From positions 1 through 47,692 of the forward strand of contig SHVZ01000013.1 in NCBI GenBank assembly GCA_009694025.1: DNA of 47,692 bases. Direction: 5' to 3'. Position 1 is the first letter of the stretch; each line of letters opens with the position of its first letter. A program made the translations under genes and the position numbers. The notes beneath the pieces were generated by a model that made no database searches, was not told where the DNA came from, and saw only the letters and a program-made list of their open reading frames with translations. The stretch is from Alphaproteobacteria bacterium (GTDB lineage: Bacteria; Pseudomonadota; Alphaproteobacteria; SHVZ01). Of the stretch, positions 17,211 to 28,006 are shown one piece after another.

Positions 17211-18041
17211 ATGGCGATTTCCTTCCGCAAGATGCACGGCCTCGGCAACGACTTCGTCGTGATCGATGCGCGCGACCAGGCGCTCTCCCTCGATGACCGG
17301 CTCGCCCGCCGGATCGCCGACCGGCGGACCGGCATCGGCTGCGACCAGCTGATCGTCATCGAGCCAGCCCGCGCCGGGCGTGCCGACGCCTTCATGCGCA
17401 TCCGCAACGCCGATGGCGGCGAGGTCGAGGCCTGCGGCAACGCGACGCGCTGCGTCGCCAGCCTGCTGATGGCCGAGAAGGGCCGTGATCACGTGGTGAT
17501 CGAGACCGTGGTCGGCCTGCTCGATGCCGAGGCCGCCAGCGGCGGCCGTGTCGCCGTCGACATGGGCCCGGCCAGGCTCGACTGGCGCGACATCCCGCTC
17601 GCTGAGCCGCGCGACACGCTGAATCTCGGCATATCGCTCGGCCAGCTCTCAGACCCCGTCGGCGTGAGCATGGGCAACCCCCATGCCGTCTTCTTCGTCG
17701 CCGATGCCGAGGCCGTCGATCTTTCGGCCCTCGGCCCGCCGCTCGAACGGCACAAGATCTTCCCGGCCCGCGCCAACATCGAGGTCGCCCAGGTGGCGTC
17801 GCCGACCCGTATTCGCCTGCGCGTCTGGGAGCGGGGCGTGGGCATCACCAGCGCCTGCGGCACCGGCGCCTGCGCGACGCTGGTCGCCGCCGTCCGCCGC
17901 GGCCTCGCCGAACGCCGCGCCACCGTCGTCCTCGACGGCGGCGAGCTCGAGATCGAGTGGATGAAGGACGGCCATGTGATGATGACCGGCCCGGTGGCGA
18001 CCGCCTTCACCGGCACCATCGACAGCCAGCTCGCGGCCTGA
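17211..18041 (+). CDS. dapF: Diaminopimelate epimerase
   Basis: A 276-residue DapF, which converts LL- to meso-diaminopimelate for lysine synthesis and peptidoglycan. The two catalytic cysteines are in EACGNATRC (Cys75) and [10 protein letters not shown] (Cys216). The opening [15 protein letters not shown] and [10 protein letters not shown] are equally diagnostic. ATG at 17211. It is followed 6 nt later by mtaB, which overlaps ftsY, giving the common alphaproteobacterial dapF-mtaB-ftsY string. Confidence 0.98.
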   Translation: MAISFRKMHGLGNDFVVIDARDQALSLDDRLARRIADRRTGIGCDQLIVIEPARAGRADAFMRIRNADGGEVEACGNATRCVASLLMAEKGRDHVVIETVVGLLDAEAASGGRVAVDMGPARLDWRDIPLAEPRDTLNLGISLGQLSDPVGVSMGNPHAVFFVADAEAVDLSALGPPLERHKIFPARANIEVAQVASPTRIRLRVWERGVGITSACGTGACATLVAAVRRGLAERRATVVLDGGELEIEWMKDGHVMMTGPVATAFTGTIDSQLAA

Positions 18042-18047
18042 GCAGCC

Positions 18048-19289
18048 GTGCCCGGCCTCGATGTCCTCACCTTCGGCTGCCGCCTCAACGCCTATGAGTC
18101 AGAGGTCATGCGCGGACTCGCCGGCGCCGCCGGGCTCGAGGACGCGGTCATCGTCAACACCTGCGCGGTGACGGCCGAGGCCGAGCGCCAGGCCCGCCAG
18201 GCGATCCGCCGGGCCCGGCGCGAACGGCCCGGTGCCCGCATCGTCGTCACCGGCTGCGCCGCCCAGATCGACCCCGGCCGCTTCGCCGCCATGCCGGAGG
18301 TCGACCAGGTGCTCGGCAACGCCGAAAAGCTGACCGTCGAAGGCTTCGTACCCGGTGAGGCCCGGGTCCGTGTCAACGACATCCAGAGTGTCCGGGAGAC
18401 CGCCCACCACCTGATCGAGAGCTTCGACGGCCGGGCCCGTGCCGTCGTCCAGGTGCAGCAGGGCTGCGACCATCGCTGCACCTTCTGCGTGATCCCGCTC
18501 GGCCGCGGTCCCAGCCGCTCCGTTCCGATCGGCGTCGTCGTCCGTCAGGCGCAGACGCTGGTCGACGCGGGATTTCCGGAGATCGTCTTCTCCGGTGTCG
18601 ACGTGACGTCCTATGGCGCCGACCTCCCGGGAAGGCCGACCCTCGGCCAGATGGTCCGCCGCGTGCTTGCGCTGGTGCCGGACCTGAGACGCCTGCGCCT
18701 TTCGTCCCTCGACCCGGTCGAGATCGACGAGGATCTCTGGCGGCTCATCGCCGAGGAGCCGCGGCTGATGCCGCACCTGCATCTCAGCTTGCAGGCCGGC
18801 GACGACCTCGTTCTGAAGCGCATGAAGCGCCGGCATGGCCGCGCCGAGGCTCTCGCCGTCGCCGAGCGTGCCCGCGCGCTTCGCCCGGACATGGCGCTCG
18901 GCGCCGACCTGATCGCCGGATTCCCGACCGAGACCGAGGCGATGTTTGAGAACACGCTCAGGCTCATCGACGAGGCGGGGCTCGCCTACCTCCACGTCTT
19001 CCCCTATTCGGAGCGCCCGGGAACCCCGGCGGCGCGCATGCCGGCGGTGGCGAAGCCGGTCCGCAAGGCGCGGGCCCAGCGCCTTCGCGACGCCGGTACC
19101 TCGGCGCTCCACCGCCACCTCGACCGCCAGATCGGCCGCACCGTAAGGGCGGTGGTCGAGTCCGCCGATTTCGCCCGGGCCGAGGACTTCTCGCCGATCG
19201 GGATCGACGGCGGTATCCCCGGAAACGTGCCGGAGATCCGACTCGTCGCCCGCGACGGCGACCGGCTCCTCGGCCACCCGACCTCGTGA
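18048..19289 (+). CDS. mtaB: tRNA t6A37 methylthiotransferase MtaB
   Basis: A 413-residue radical-SAM methylthiotransferase that converts t6A37 to ms2t6A in tRNAs reading ANN codons. The N-terminal UPF0004 domain supplies three cluster cysteines (C11, C39, C70). The radical SAM cluster is in QQGCDHRCTFC (C140, C144, C147). The fold continues with HLHLSLQAGDD and ADLIAGFPTETEAMFENTL, and a TRAM-like C-terminal end follows. The start is GTG at 18048, preceded by a weak ribosome site and only 6 nt after dapF. The GTGA at 19286-19289 overlaps the start of ftsY. Confidence 0.95.
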   Translation: MPGLDVLTFGCRLNAYESEVMRGLAGAAGLEDAVIVNTCAVTAEAERQARQAIRRARRERPGARIVVTGCAAQIDPGRFAAMPEVDQVLGNAEKLTVEGFVPGEARVRVNDIQSVRETAHHLIESFDGRARAVVQVQQGCDHRCTFCVIPLGRGPSRSVPIGVVVRQAQTLVDAGFPEIVFSGVDVTSYGADLPGRPTLGQMVRRVLALVPDLRRLRLSSLDPVEIDEDLWRLIAEEPRLMPHLHLSLQAGDDLVLKRMKRRHGRAEALAVAERARALRPDMALGADLIAGFPTETEAMFENTLRLIDEAGLAYLHVFPYSERPGTPAARMPAVAKPVRKARAQRLRDAGTSALHRHLDRQIGRTVRAVVESADFARAEDFSPIGIDGGIPGNVPEIRLVARDGDRLLGHPTS

Positions 19290-20203
19290 CCGGCTGGTTC
19301 GCGCGCCTCAAGACGGGGCTCGGCATGACCGCGTCCCGCCTGACCCAAAGCATAGCGGCCCTCGTCACCAAGCGCCGCCTCGACCAGGCGATGCTGGACG
19401 AGCTCGAGGAAATGCTGATCCAGGCCGATCTCGGCGTCGCCACCGCGGCGAAGCTGATCGAGCGGCTTCGGCGGGAGCGCTTCGACAAGGACGTCACCGG
19501 CAACGAAGTGCGGGAAGCCTTCGCCGCTGCCGCCGCGGAGATCCTGGCACCGGTCGCTTCGCGGCTTTCCCCCGATCCCCGGCGGAAGCCGCATGTCGTC
19601 CTGGTGGTCGGGGTCAACGGCAGCGGCAAGACCACCTCCATCGGCAAGCTCGCCCATCGCTGGAAGGCGGACGGGCTCAAGGTGATGCTGGCGGCCTGCG
19701 ACACCTTCCGCGCCGCCGCGGTGGAGCAGCTGCAGATCTGGGGCGAGCGGGCCGGCGTTCCCGTCGTGTCCGGCGCCGCCAACGCCGACCCCGCCGGGCT
19801 CGCCTACGAAGCGCTCGAGCGCGCCCAACGGGAGGTAGTGGATGTCCTGGTGATCGACACCGCCGGGCGCCTCCACAACAAGGCGCATCTGATGGACGAG
19901 CTGACCAAGCTCGTCCGCGTCGTCCGAAAGCTCGACCCGGCGGCTCCCCACGATGCCGTCCTCGTGCTGGATGCGACGGTCGGCCAGAACGCCCACCAGC
20001 AGGTCGAGATCTTCTCGAAGGCGCTGCCGCTTACCGGCATCGTCGTCACCAAGCTCGACGGCACCGCCAAGGGCGGCGTGCTCGTGGCGCTGGCGGACGC
20101 CTTCAAGATCCCGGTGGTCGCCATCGGCATCGGCGAGTCCGCCGACGACCTCCGGCCCTTCGAGGCCGCGGCCTTCGCCCGCTCGCTGATGGGGCTCGAC
20201 TAG
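19286..20203 (+). CDS. ftsY: Signal recognition particle receptor FtsY
   Basis: A 305-residue FtsY without the long acidic A domain of the enteric protein. The N domain lies at about residues 20-95, and the G domain starts at the P-loop GVNGSGKTT (109-117), followed by ACDTFRAAAVEQL, VLVIDTAGRLHNK, TKLDGTAKGG and GIGESADDLRPF. It works with Ffh encoded in this window. The start is GTG at 19286 inside a 4-nt overlap with mtaB. Its TAG stop is shared with the convergent mrdA stop through a palindromic CTAG at 20200-20203, so no intergenic terminator exists between them. Confidence 0.97.
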   Translation: MTGWFARLKTGLGMTASRLTQSIAALVTKRRLDQAMLDELEEMLIQADLGVATAAKLIERLRRERFDKDVTGNEVREAFAAAAAEILAPVASRLSPDPRRKPHVVLVVGVNGSGKTTSIGKLAHRWKADGLKVMLAACDTFRAAAVEQLQIWGERAGVPVVSGAANADPAGLAYEALERAQREVVDVLVIDTAGRLHNKAHLMDELTKLVRVVRKLDPAAPHDAVLVLDATVGQNAHQQVEIFSKALPLTGIVVTKLDGTAKGGVLVALADAFKIPVVAIGIGESADDLRPFEAAAFARSLMGLD

Positions 20204-22071
20204 AGGCTTTCGGCCCTCGCGACCTTGACCCCGCCGCCGCGCATGATGTCGCGTTTTTGCGCCTCCAGCAGGACGTCGCGGCAGATCGGCGCGGCGACCG
20301 CCGAGCCGCCGACGCCGTGCTCGACCACGACGGCGCAGACATAGCGCGGCGCCGAGACCGGGGCGTAGGAGACGAAGAGCGCATGGTCGCGGAAGCGCCA
20401 CTCCCACTTCTTCGAGTCGGTGTTCTTCATGTCGCGATCGCGCTGGGTGATGCGCTTGACCTGGGCGGATCCGGACTTGCCCGCCATGCGAAATGCGGCC
20501 TCCTTGATCGCCGCCGCCCTCGCCGTCCCATACGGCGAGTTGACCACGTGATCCATGCCGCGCTGGACGACCGCAAGATTCTGCGGCGAGAGGCCGATCG
20601 GCTCCGGCGGATCGATGTCGACCGGCACGCCGCCGACGGCGCGCGTGAGCCGGGGCTTGATCATGAGGCCGGTCGCCACGCGGGCGGTCATGACCGCGAG
20701 CTGGAGCGGCGTCGTCAGGATGTAGCCTTGGCCGATGCCGAGGTTCACCGTCTCGCCGTTCTGCCAGCTTTCGCCGGTGGTCGCCTTCTTCCACTCCCGG
20801 CTCGGCACGAGGCCCGGTCGCTCGCCCGGAATGTCGAGCTCGGTCGGGGCGCCGAGTCCGAGCCGGCGGGACATGGCGGAGATGCGCTCCATGCCGATCC
20901 TGAGGGCGACGTTGTAGAAGTAGCAGTCGCAGGACTTGGCGATCGCCTCAACCATGTCGACTTGGCCGTGCCCGCCGGTCTTGAACGCGTAGCAGAAGAA
21001 CTTCGCGTCCCCGAGTTCGAAGTGCCCGGGGCAAAAGAAGCGCTGGCTCGACGCCATCCCGCTTTCCAGAGCGGCGAGCGCCACCACCGGCTTGAAGGTC
21101 GACCCCGGCGGGTACTGCCCGGCGATCGTCTTGCTGTTGAGAGCGCCATAGGGATGGCGCAAGAGGTCCTGCCACTCCTGGGAGGTCAGGCCGCGACCAA
21201 ACGGCACGGGGTCGTAGCTCGGGTGGCTCGCCAACGCGAGCACGTCGCCATCGGGAATGCCAAGGACGACGGCCGTAGCGCTTTCCTGGCTCGCCAGGCG
21301 GGCGTTGGCGAAGCTCTGCAGTCCCATGTCGAGGGTCAGGGTCACGGCCTTCCCCGGCCGCCCTTCGTCGCGGCTGAGCTCGCGGATGACGCGGCCGAGG
21401 GCGTTGACCTCGACCTGGCTGGTGCCGGCGGTGCCGCGGAGCGCCTGGTCATGCTGGCGCTCGATCCCGCTTTTGCCGATCCGCACGTCCGGAAGCTCGA
21501 GCAGCGGCTCGCCGGTCAGATCCTGCTCCGACACAGCCGCGACGTACCCCACCGCATGCACAACCGCCGGCCCGAACGGGTAGGCCCGGGTCAGACCTAC
21601 CTCGATCTGCATGCCCGGCAGGCTGGTGGCATTGAGCTCGATCCGGCTCACCTCTTCCCAGGAGAGGTTGTCGCGGACGGTGACGGGAACGAACGAGCGC
21701 TTGCGCCGGATCTCGCGCATGACCCGACGGCGGACGAAGGCGGGAACCTCGATGACCTCGGAGAGCGCGTCCAACGCCAGGGTGACGTCGCTGATCTGCT
21801 CCGGCACGACGACGACCCGGTAGTTCTGCTGGTTGTGCGCCAGCACCTCGCCGTGGCGGTCGTAGATGACGCCCCGCGGCGGCGCCAGCAGGCGGAAGTT
21901 TATGCGGTTGTCCTCGGCGAGCTTCTGATACTTCGCCGACTCGACCACCTGCAGGTAGTACATGCGGCCAACGAGGGTCGACAGCAGCAGCAACTGGCCA
22001 CCCGCCAGCAGCGCCGCCCGCCGGCCGAACAGCTTGCCGCGGTCCTGATCCTTGTCCTTCCAGCTCGGCAC
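20200..22071 (-). CDS. mrdA: Penicillin-binding protein 2 (elongasome transpeptidase)
   Basis: A 623-residue class B PBP that crosslinks peptidoglycan during side-wall growth. One membrane segment (about residues 19-38) follows a charged cytoplasmic N-terminus. The catalytic motifs are S324-TF-K327, S380-C-D382 and K532-S-G534. The frame is open to 22356, but that part is only the shadow of mreD. The start is set at GTG 22071, two bases after the mreD stop, giving the family's usual length. It follows mreB-mreC-mreD. The normal next gene, rodA (mrdB), is absent: the stop meets the ftsY stop in CTAG. Confidence 0.95.
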   Translation of the reverse strand: MPSWKDKDQDRGKLFGRRAALLAGGQLLLLSTLVGRMYYLQVVESAKYQKLAEDNRINFRLLAPPRGVIYDRHGEVLAHNQQNYRVVVVPEQISDVTLALDALSEVIEVPAFVRRRVMREIRRKRSFVPVTVRDNLSWEEVSRIELNATSLPGMQIEVGLTRAYPFGPAVVHAVGYVAAVSEQDLTGEPLLELPDVRIGKSGIERQHDQALRGTAGTSQVEVNALGRVIRELSRDEGRPGKAVTLTLDMGLQSFANARLASQESATAVVLGIPDGDVLALASHPSYDPVPFGRGLTSQEWQDLLRHPYGALNSKTIAGQYPPGSTFKPVVALAALESGMASSQRFFCPGHFELGDAKFFCYAFKTGGHGQVDMVEAIAKSCDCYFYNVALRIGMERISAMSRRLGLGAPTELDIPGERPGLVPSREWKKATTGESWQNGETVNLGIGQGYILTTPLQLAVMTARVATGLMIKPRLTRAVGGVPVDIDPPEPIGLSPQNLAVVQRGMDHVVNSPYGTARAAAIKEAAFRMAGKSGSAQVKRITQRDRDMKNTDSKKWEWRFRDHALFVSYAPVSAPRYVCAVVVEHGVGGSAVAAPICRDVLLEAQKRDIMRGGGVKVARAESL

Positions 22072-22072
22072 G

Positions 22073-22582
22073 TCAGTGCACCACGCCGCGATGGACGCGG
22101 ACCAGCACCCAGGAGAAGCACGGGAAGAGCGCGATGGTGGCCAAGGCCTGGAACAACGGCCGCTCCGGGGGAATGAATCCGCCGAGGATGATCGACGAAA
22201 GCGCCCAGGCGGCGCAAGCGGCGGCCAGCGCGCCGATCGCGAGGCCGAGCCAGGCGAGGATGAACGGGTTGCCGATGAAAGCCTTGCGCTGGTTGACGGC
22301 GATGCCGTGAAGGATGAGGAAGGCGAGCGAGCCGACGCCGAGAGGCGTGCCGGCAAGCGCGTCCTGGATGAATCCGAGGCCGAAAGCGGCGAGCGGCGGC
22401 ATCAGGTCCGGGCGGTAGACCGCCCAATAGAACACGGCGACCTGGGTCCCGGCGGGAGCGATCAGCGGCAGGCCGGGAACGCCGAAGGGGATGAGGCCGA
22501 AGAACAACAGCACGAGGACCGTCGCGATCGGAGCGAGTCGGCGGCCCCAATCGTCCATTCGCTCGGTCAGCGTCGGCGTCAT
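22073..22582 (-). CDS. mreD: Rod shape-determining protein MreD
   Basis: A 169-residue membrane protein with about five hydrophobic segments, in keeping with MreD. It begins in the cytoplasm (MTPTLTERMDDWG) and has segments around residues 15-33, 36-50, 58-75, 98-120 and 130-150. Sequence conservation in this family is weak; the call rests on topology, size and its position between mreC (4-nt overlap) and mrdA. It acts in the elongasome that positions wall synthesis. Confidence 0.88.
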   Translation of the reverse strand: MTPTLTERMDDWGRRLAPIATVLVLLFFGLIPFGVPGLPLIAPAGTQVAVFYWAVYRPDLMPPLAAFGLGFIQDALAGTPLGVGSLAFLILHGIAVNQRKAFIGNPFILAWLGLAIGALAAACAAWALSSIILGGFIPPERPLFQALATIALFPCFSWVLVRVHRGVVH

Positions 22583-23463
22583 CGACGCTCGCGTCCGCGC
22601 GGGACCTCCGTTTGCACAACCGGCCCCTCGACCTTGAAGTCGACGACGCGGACGAATACGAGCCGGTTGAAGTCGACGAACGGCTGGACCCGTATCGGAC
22701 CGCCGCCGCTGGTTTCGGCGATCACGCCGACCGGCAGACCCGGCGGGAAGTTGCCCCCGTCGCCGGAGGTGACGATGCGCTCGCCCAGGTTCGGCTGCGC
22801 CGTCGACGGCAGGTAGAGGAGGCGCGGCACGTGAGAGTTGTCGCCGGCCAGCATCGCGCGCTCGCGCGTCGACTCGATCATGACCGGAATCCGGCTGTTG
22901 AGGTCGGTCAGCAGCAGGACCCGGGCCGAGCGATCACCGAGTGTGGCGACACGGCCGGCCAAGCCCTCCGACGTCATCACGGCGTTGCCCTTGCCGACAC
23001 CGGCCTTGGCGCCCGCACCGATCAGGACGGAATGGACGAAAATACCGCCAGCGTCGGCGACGACGCGGGCTGCGACCATGGTCGCCGGCGGCTCGGCGAT
23101 CAGGCGCGCCAGGTCGCGGAGCTGGACGTTCTCCCGCTCGAGCCGGTTGGCGACCAGCTGCCACTGGCGCAGCCTCTCGTTCTCACGCCTCAGCTGTACG
23201 TTCTCGTCGTGGAGCCGGATCAGCTCGCGCCCGGCCTCGATGCCATCGGCGACCCTGGCCGCCGGCTCCGACATGAAGGAGAGGATCGGCGCCAGCGCAT
23301 CCGCCATGGTGGCGCGCATGCGCTCGATCAACAAGAGGTCGGCCTTGCCGAGGATCATCAGCGTGAAGGCGCCGAGGACAAGGAGCGGATAGACGAAACG
23401 GTGGGCGAAGCCGCGAAGCGGTACCGCCAGCCGTTTGGCAAAGCGATATCCGGGCTCACGCAT
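22579..23463 (-). CDS. mreC: Rod shape-determining protein MreC
   Basis: A 294-residue periplasmic elongasome scaffold. A single membrane helix (about residues 24-44) is followed by a coiled coil at about 70-115 rich in Glu, Arg and Leu (ENVQLRRENERLRQW), then the beta-rich MreC domain with GKGNAVMTSEGLAGRV and LLTDLNSRIPVMIE. It links MreB filaments inside to PBP2 outside. It overlaps mreD by four bases and lies 20 nt after mreB, so the three are one unit. Confidence 0.95.
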   Translation of the reverse strand: MREPGYRFAKRLAVPLRGFAHRFVYPLLVLGAFTLMILGKADLLLIERMRATMADALAPILSFMSEPAARVADGIEAGRELIRLHDENVQLRRENERLRQWQLVANRLERENVQLRDLARLIAEPPATMVAARVVADAGGIFVHSVLIGAGAKAGVGKGNAVMTSEGLAGRVATLGDRSARVLLLTDLNSRIPVMIESTRERAMLAGDNSHVPRLLYLPSTAQPNLGERIVTSGDGGNFPPGLPVGVIAETSGGGPIRVQPFVDFNRLVFVRVVDFKVEGPVVQTEVPRGRERR

Positions 23464-23483
23464 CTCCCGCCTCCCTGGCTGGC

Positions 23484-24524
<1,041 letters not shown>

Positions 24525-24564
24525 CTAGTGGGGACGGTCCTTCATCCGTGTGCGCGCAGGAGAG

Positions 24565-26112
24565 TCATGCGGAGATCGCGGCCGGCGCCTGCTTCTGGCG
24601 TTTGACAAGGAGCTTGTTGAGGGCGTGGACATAGGCCCTGGCCGAGGCGACCAGGGTGTCGACGTCGGAGGCCTGGCCGATGACCGACTTGCCGGCCTCC
24701 TCCATCCGCACGGTGACCTGGGCCTGGGCGTCGGTGCCTTCGGTTACCGCGTGGACCTGGTAGAGCAGCAGCTTCGCCTCGTGCGGGAACAACGCCTTGA
24801 TCGCATTGAAGGTGGCGTCGACCGGCCCCTGTCCGCTCGCCTGGATCGCGCGCGACTCGCCGTCGACGGTAAGGGCGAGGTCGGCGGTCTGCGGCCCGGT
24901 CGACCCGCAGACGACCATGAGCGAGACGAAGCGGATGCGGTCGTTCGCCCGGCCGAGCCCGTCGTCGACCAGGGCGACAATATCCTCGTCATAGACGTGG
25001 CGCTTGCGGTCGGCGAGGTCCTTGAAGCGCCGGAACGCCTCCTGCAGGGCGTTGTCGCCGAGCTCGAGTCCGAGATCCCTCAGCTTGGCCTTGAAGGCGG
25101 CGCGCCCTGAGAGCTTGCCGAGGACGATCTTCGAGCGCGTCAGGCCGACGGACTCCGGCGTCATGATCTCGTAGGTCTGGGCGTTCTTGAGAACGCCGTC
25201 CTGGTGGATGCCGCTCTCGTGGGCGAAAGCGTTGGCGCCGACGATCGCCTTGTTCGGCTGGACGACAAAGCCAGTGATCGTGGAGACCAGGCGCGAGGCC
25301 TTGGTGATGAGCTCGGTCCTGACGCCAGTCGAGAACGGCATGAAATCCGGCCGGGTCCTGAGCGCCATCACGATCTCTTCGAGCGCGGCATTGCCGGCGC
25401 GCTCGCCGAGGCCATTGATCGTGCATTCGACCTGGCGGGCGCCGGCCTGGACGGCGGCAAGCGAGTTGGCGACCGCGAGCCCGAGGTCGTTGTGGCAGTG
25501 GACGGAGATCACCGCCTGGTCGATGTTCGGCACGCGGTTCCTCAGCATGGCGATCAGCTGGCCGAACTCCGCCGGCACGGCGTATCCCACCGTATCCGGG
25601 ATGTTGATCGTGCGAGCACCGGCCTTGATCGCGCTTTCGACGCAGCGGCAGAGGAAGTCGTGCTCGGTACGCGAGCCGTCCTCGGGGCTCCACTCGACGT
25701 CGTCGGTATAGCGGCGCGCGTGAGCGATGCTGTCGATCACCGCCTGATGCACCTGCTCCGGCTCCATCTGAAGCTTGAATTTCATGTGCAGCGGGCTGGT
25801 GGAGATGAAGGTGTGGATGCGCTTGCGCCTGGCCCGGGTCAGCGCTTCGGCGGCCCGATCGATGTCGCCCTTGGCCGCGCGCGCGAGCCCGGCGACCGTC
25901 GAGGTCTTCACCGTCTCGGCGATCCGTCGCACCGCCTCGAAGTCGCCATTGGAGGAGATCGGAAAGCCGGCCTCGATGACGTCGACGCCCATCTCCTCAA
26001 GGAGAAGCGCGATCTTGAGCTTCTCTTCAAGGTTCATGGACGCGCCCGGCGATTGTTCGCCGTCGCGCAACGTCGTGTCGAAAATGAGGACGCGGTCCTT
26101 CACCGACGTCAT
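24565..26112 (-). CDS. leuA: 2-isopropylmalate synthase
   Basis: A 515-residue LeuA, committing 2-ketoisovalerate and acetyl-CoA to leucine. The TIM barrel opens with FDTTLRDGEQSPGASM and has the metal-binding VHCHNDLGLA (His205, His207); NGLGERAGNAALEE follows. The last 120 residues form the leucine-binding regulatory domain, so feedback inhibition is expected. The start is set at ATG 26112 with GGAAGG upstream; a GTG seven codons earlier is in frame but lies before the ribosome site. The gap upstream has features of a leader region. leuA is followed by mreB after 40 nt and is separate from leuC, leuD and leuB, which lie 12-18 kb away. Confidence 0.97.
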   Translation of the reverse strand: MTSVKDRVLIFDTTLRDGEQSPGASMNLEEKLKIALLLEEMGVDVIEAGFPISSNGDFEAVRRIAETVKTSTVAGLARAAKGDIDRAAEALTRARRKRIHTFISTSPLHMKFKLQMEPEQVHQAVIDSIAHARRYTDDVEWSPEDGSRTEHDFLCRCVESAIKAGARTINIPDTVGYAVPAEFGQLIAMLRNRVPNIDQAVISVHCHNDLGLAVANSLAAVQAGARQVECTINGLGERAGNAALEEIVMALRTRPDFMPFSTGVRTELITKASRLVSTITGFVVQPNKAIVGANAFAHESGIHQDGVLKNAQTYEIMTPESVGLTRSKIVLGKLSGRAAFKAKLRDLGLELGDNALQEAFRRFKDLADRKRHVYDEDIVALVDDGLGRANDRIRFVSLMVVCGSTGPQTADLALTVDGESRAIQASGQGPVDATFNAIKALFPHEAKLLLYQVHAVTEGTDAQAQVTVRMEEAGKSVIGQASDVDTLVASARAYVHALNKLLVKRQKQAPAAISA

Positions 26113-26349
26113 CCCGTCCTGCCTTCCAGCCACCCGCGCGAATCGAGGCCACCTCCGGCACGCTCCGCCGAAGTCCGCGAAAACGCGAAATAACTCAACA
26201 AAACCAAAACTATGACGGGACCGACTGCGGCACTGGGAGGCCTTGGACCCAGCCCCGTCGCAGCGCCCCCTTGTACGCCCTCAAGCCCTGGATTTGCAAG
26301 TGTTTGGCAGGGGTTACAGACGGAAGCTACAACCACCGCCTCAGCATTG
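26113..26349 (-). promoter_or_regulatory. leuA upstream region with a possible attenuator-like codon run
   Basis: This 237-nt stretch precedes leuA. On the minus strand from 26216 the triplets read Val-Ile-Val-Leu-Val-Leu-Leu, using ATA and four TTG or GTT triplets that are rare in this genome, and then Ser-Tyr-Phe. The frame stays open to 26109. Leader peptides rich in the regulated amino acids control leuA by attenuation in some Proteobacteria. Against this, no in-frame ATG, GTG or TTG lies within about 100 nt upstream, and I see no strong terminator hairpin with a U-run between the run and leuA. The regulatory reading is therefore tentative. Confidence 0.35.
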
Positions 26350-26384
26350 GCTCCCGCCGCCCCCGACAATGAGGCGGCGGGAGC
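26350..26384 (-). terminator. Hairpin terminator candidate after ilvC
   Basis: A perfect 12-bp stem (GCTCCCGCCGCC with GGCGGCGGGAGC) around an 11-nt loop lies 10 nt after the ilvC stop. No U-run follows, so it would be a weak or Rho-assisted terminator, but its stem and place make it the probable end of the ilvBNC transcript. Confidence 0.6.
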
Positions 26385-26393
26385 GCGCCGATT

Positions 26394-27948
<1,555 letters not shown>

Positions 27949-28006
27949 GGCTCGGAACGGAAACGGAGGGGACGGGACGGACGGCGGCGAGGACTTTTCC
28001 ACGCCT

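Noticed and set aside
20257-22176. Long plus-strand frame opposite mrdA
   Set aside because: mrdA has all three catalytic motifs on the other strand; the plus frame has none.
22072-22356. N-terminal extension of mrdA to an upstream start
   Set aside because: The added part is Ser/Arg/Pro-rich and is the shadow of mreD. The GTG at 22071 gives the normal PBP2 length.
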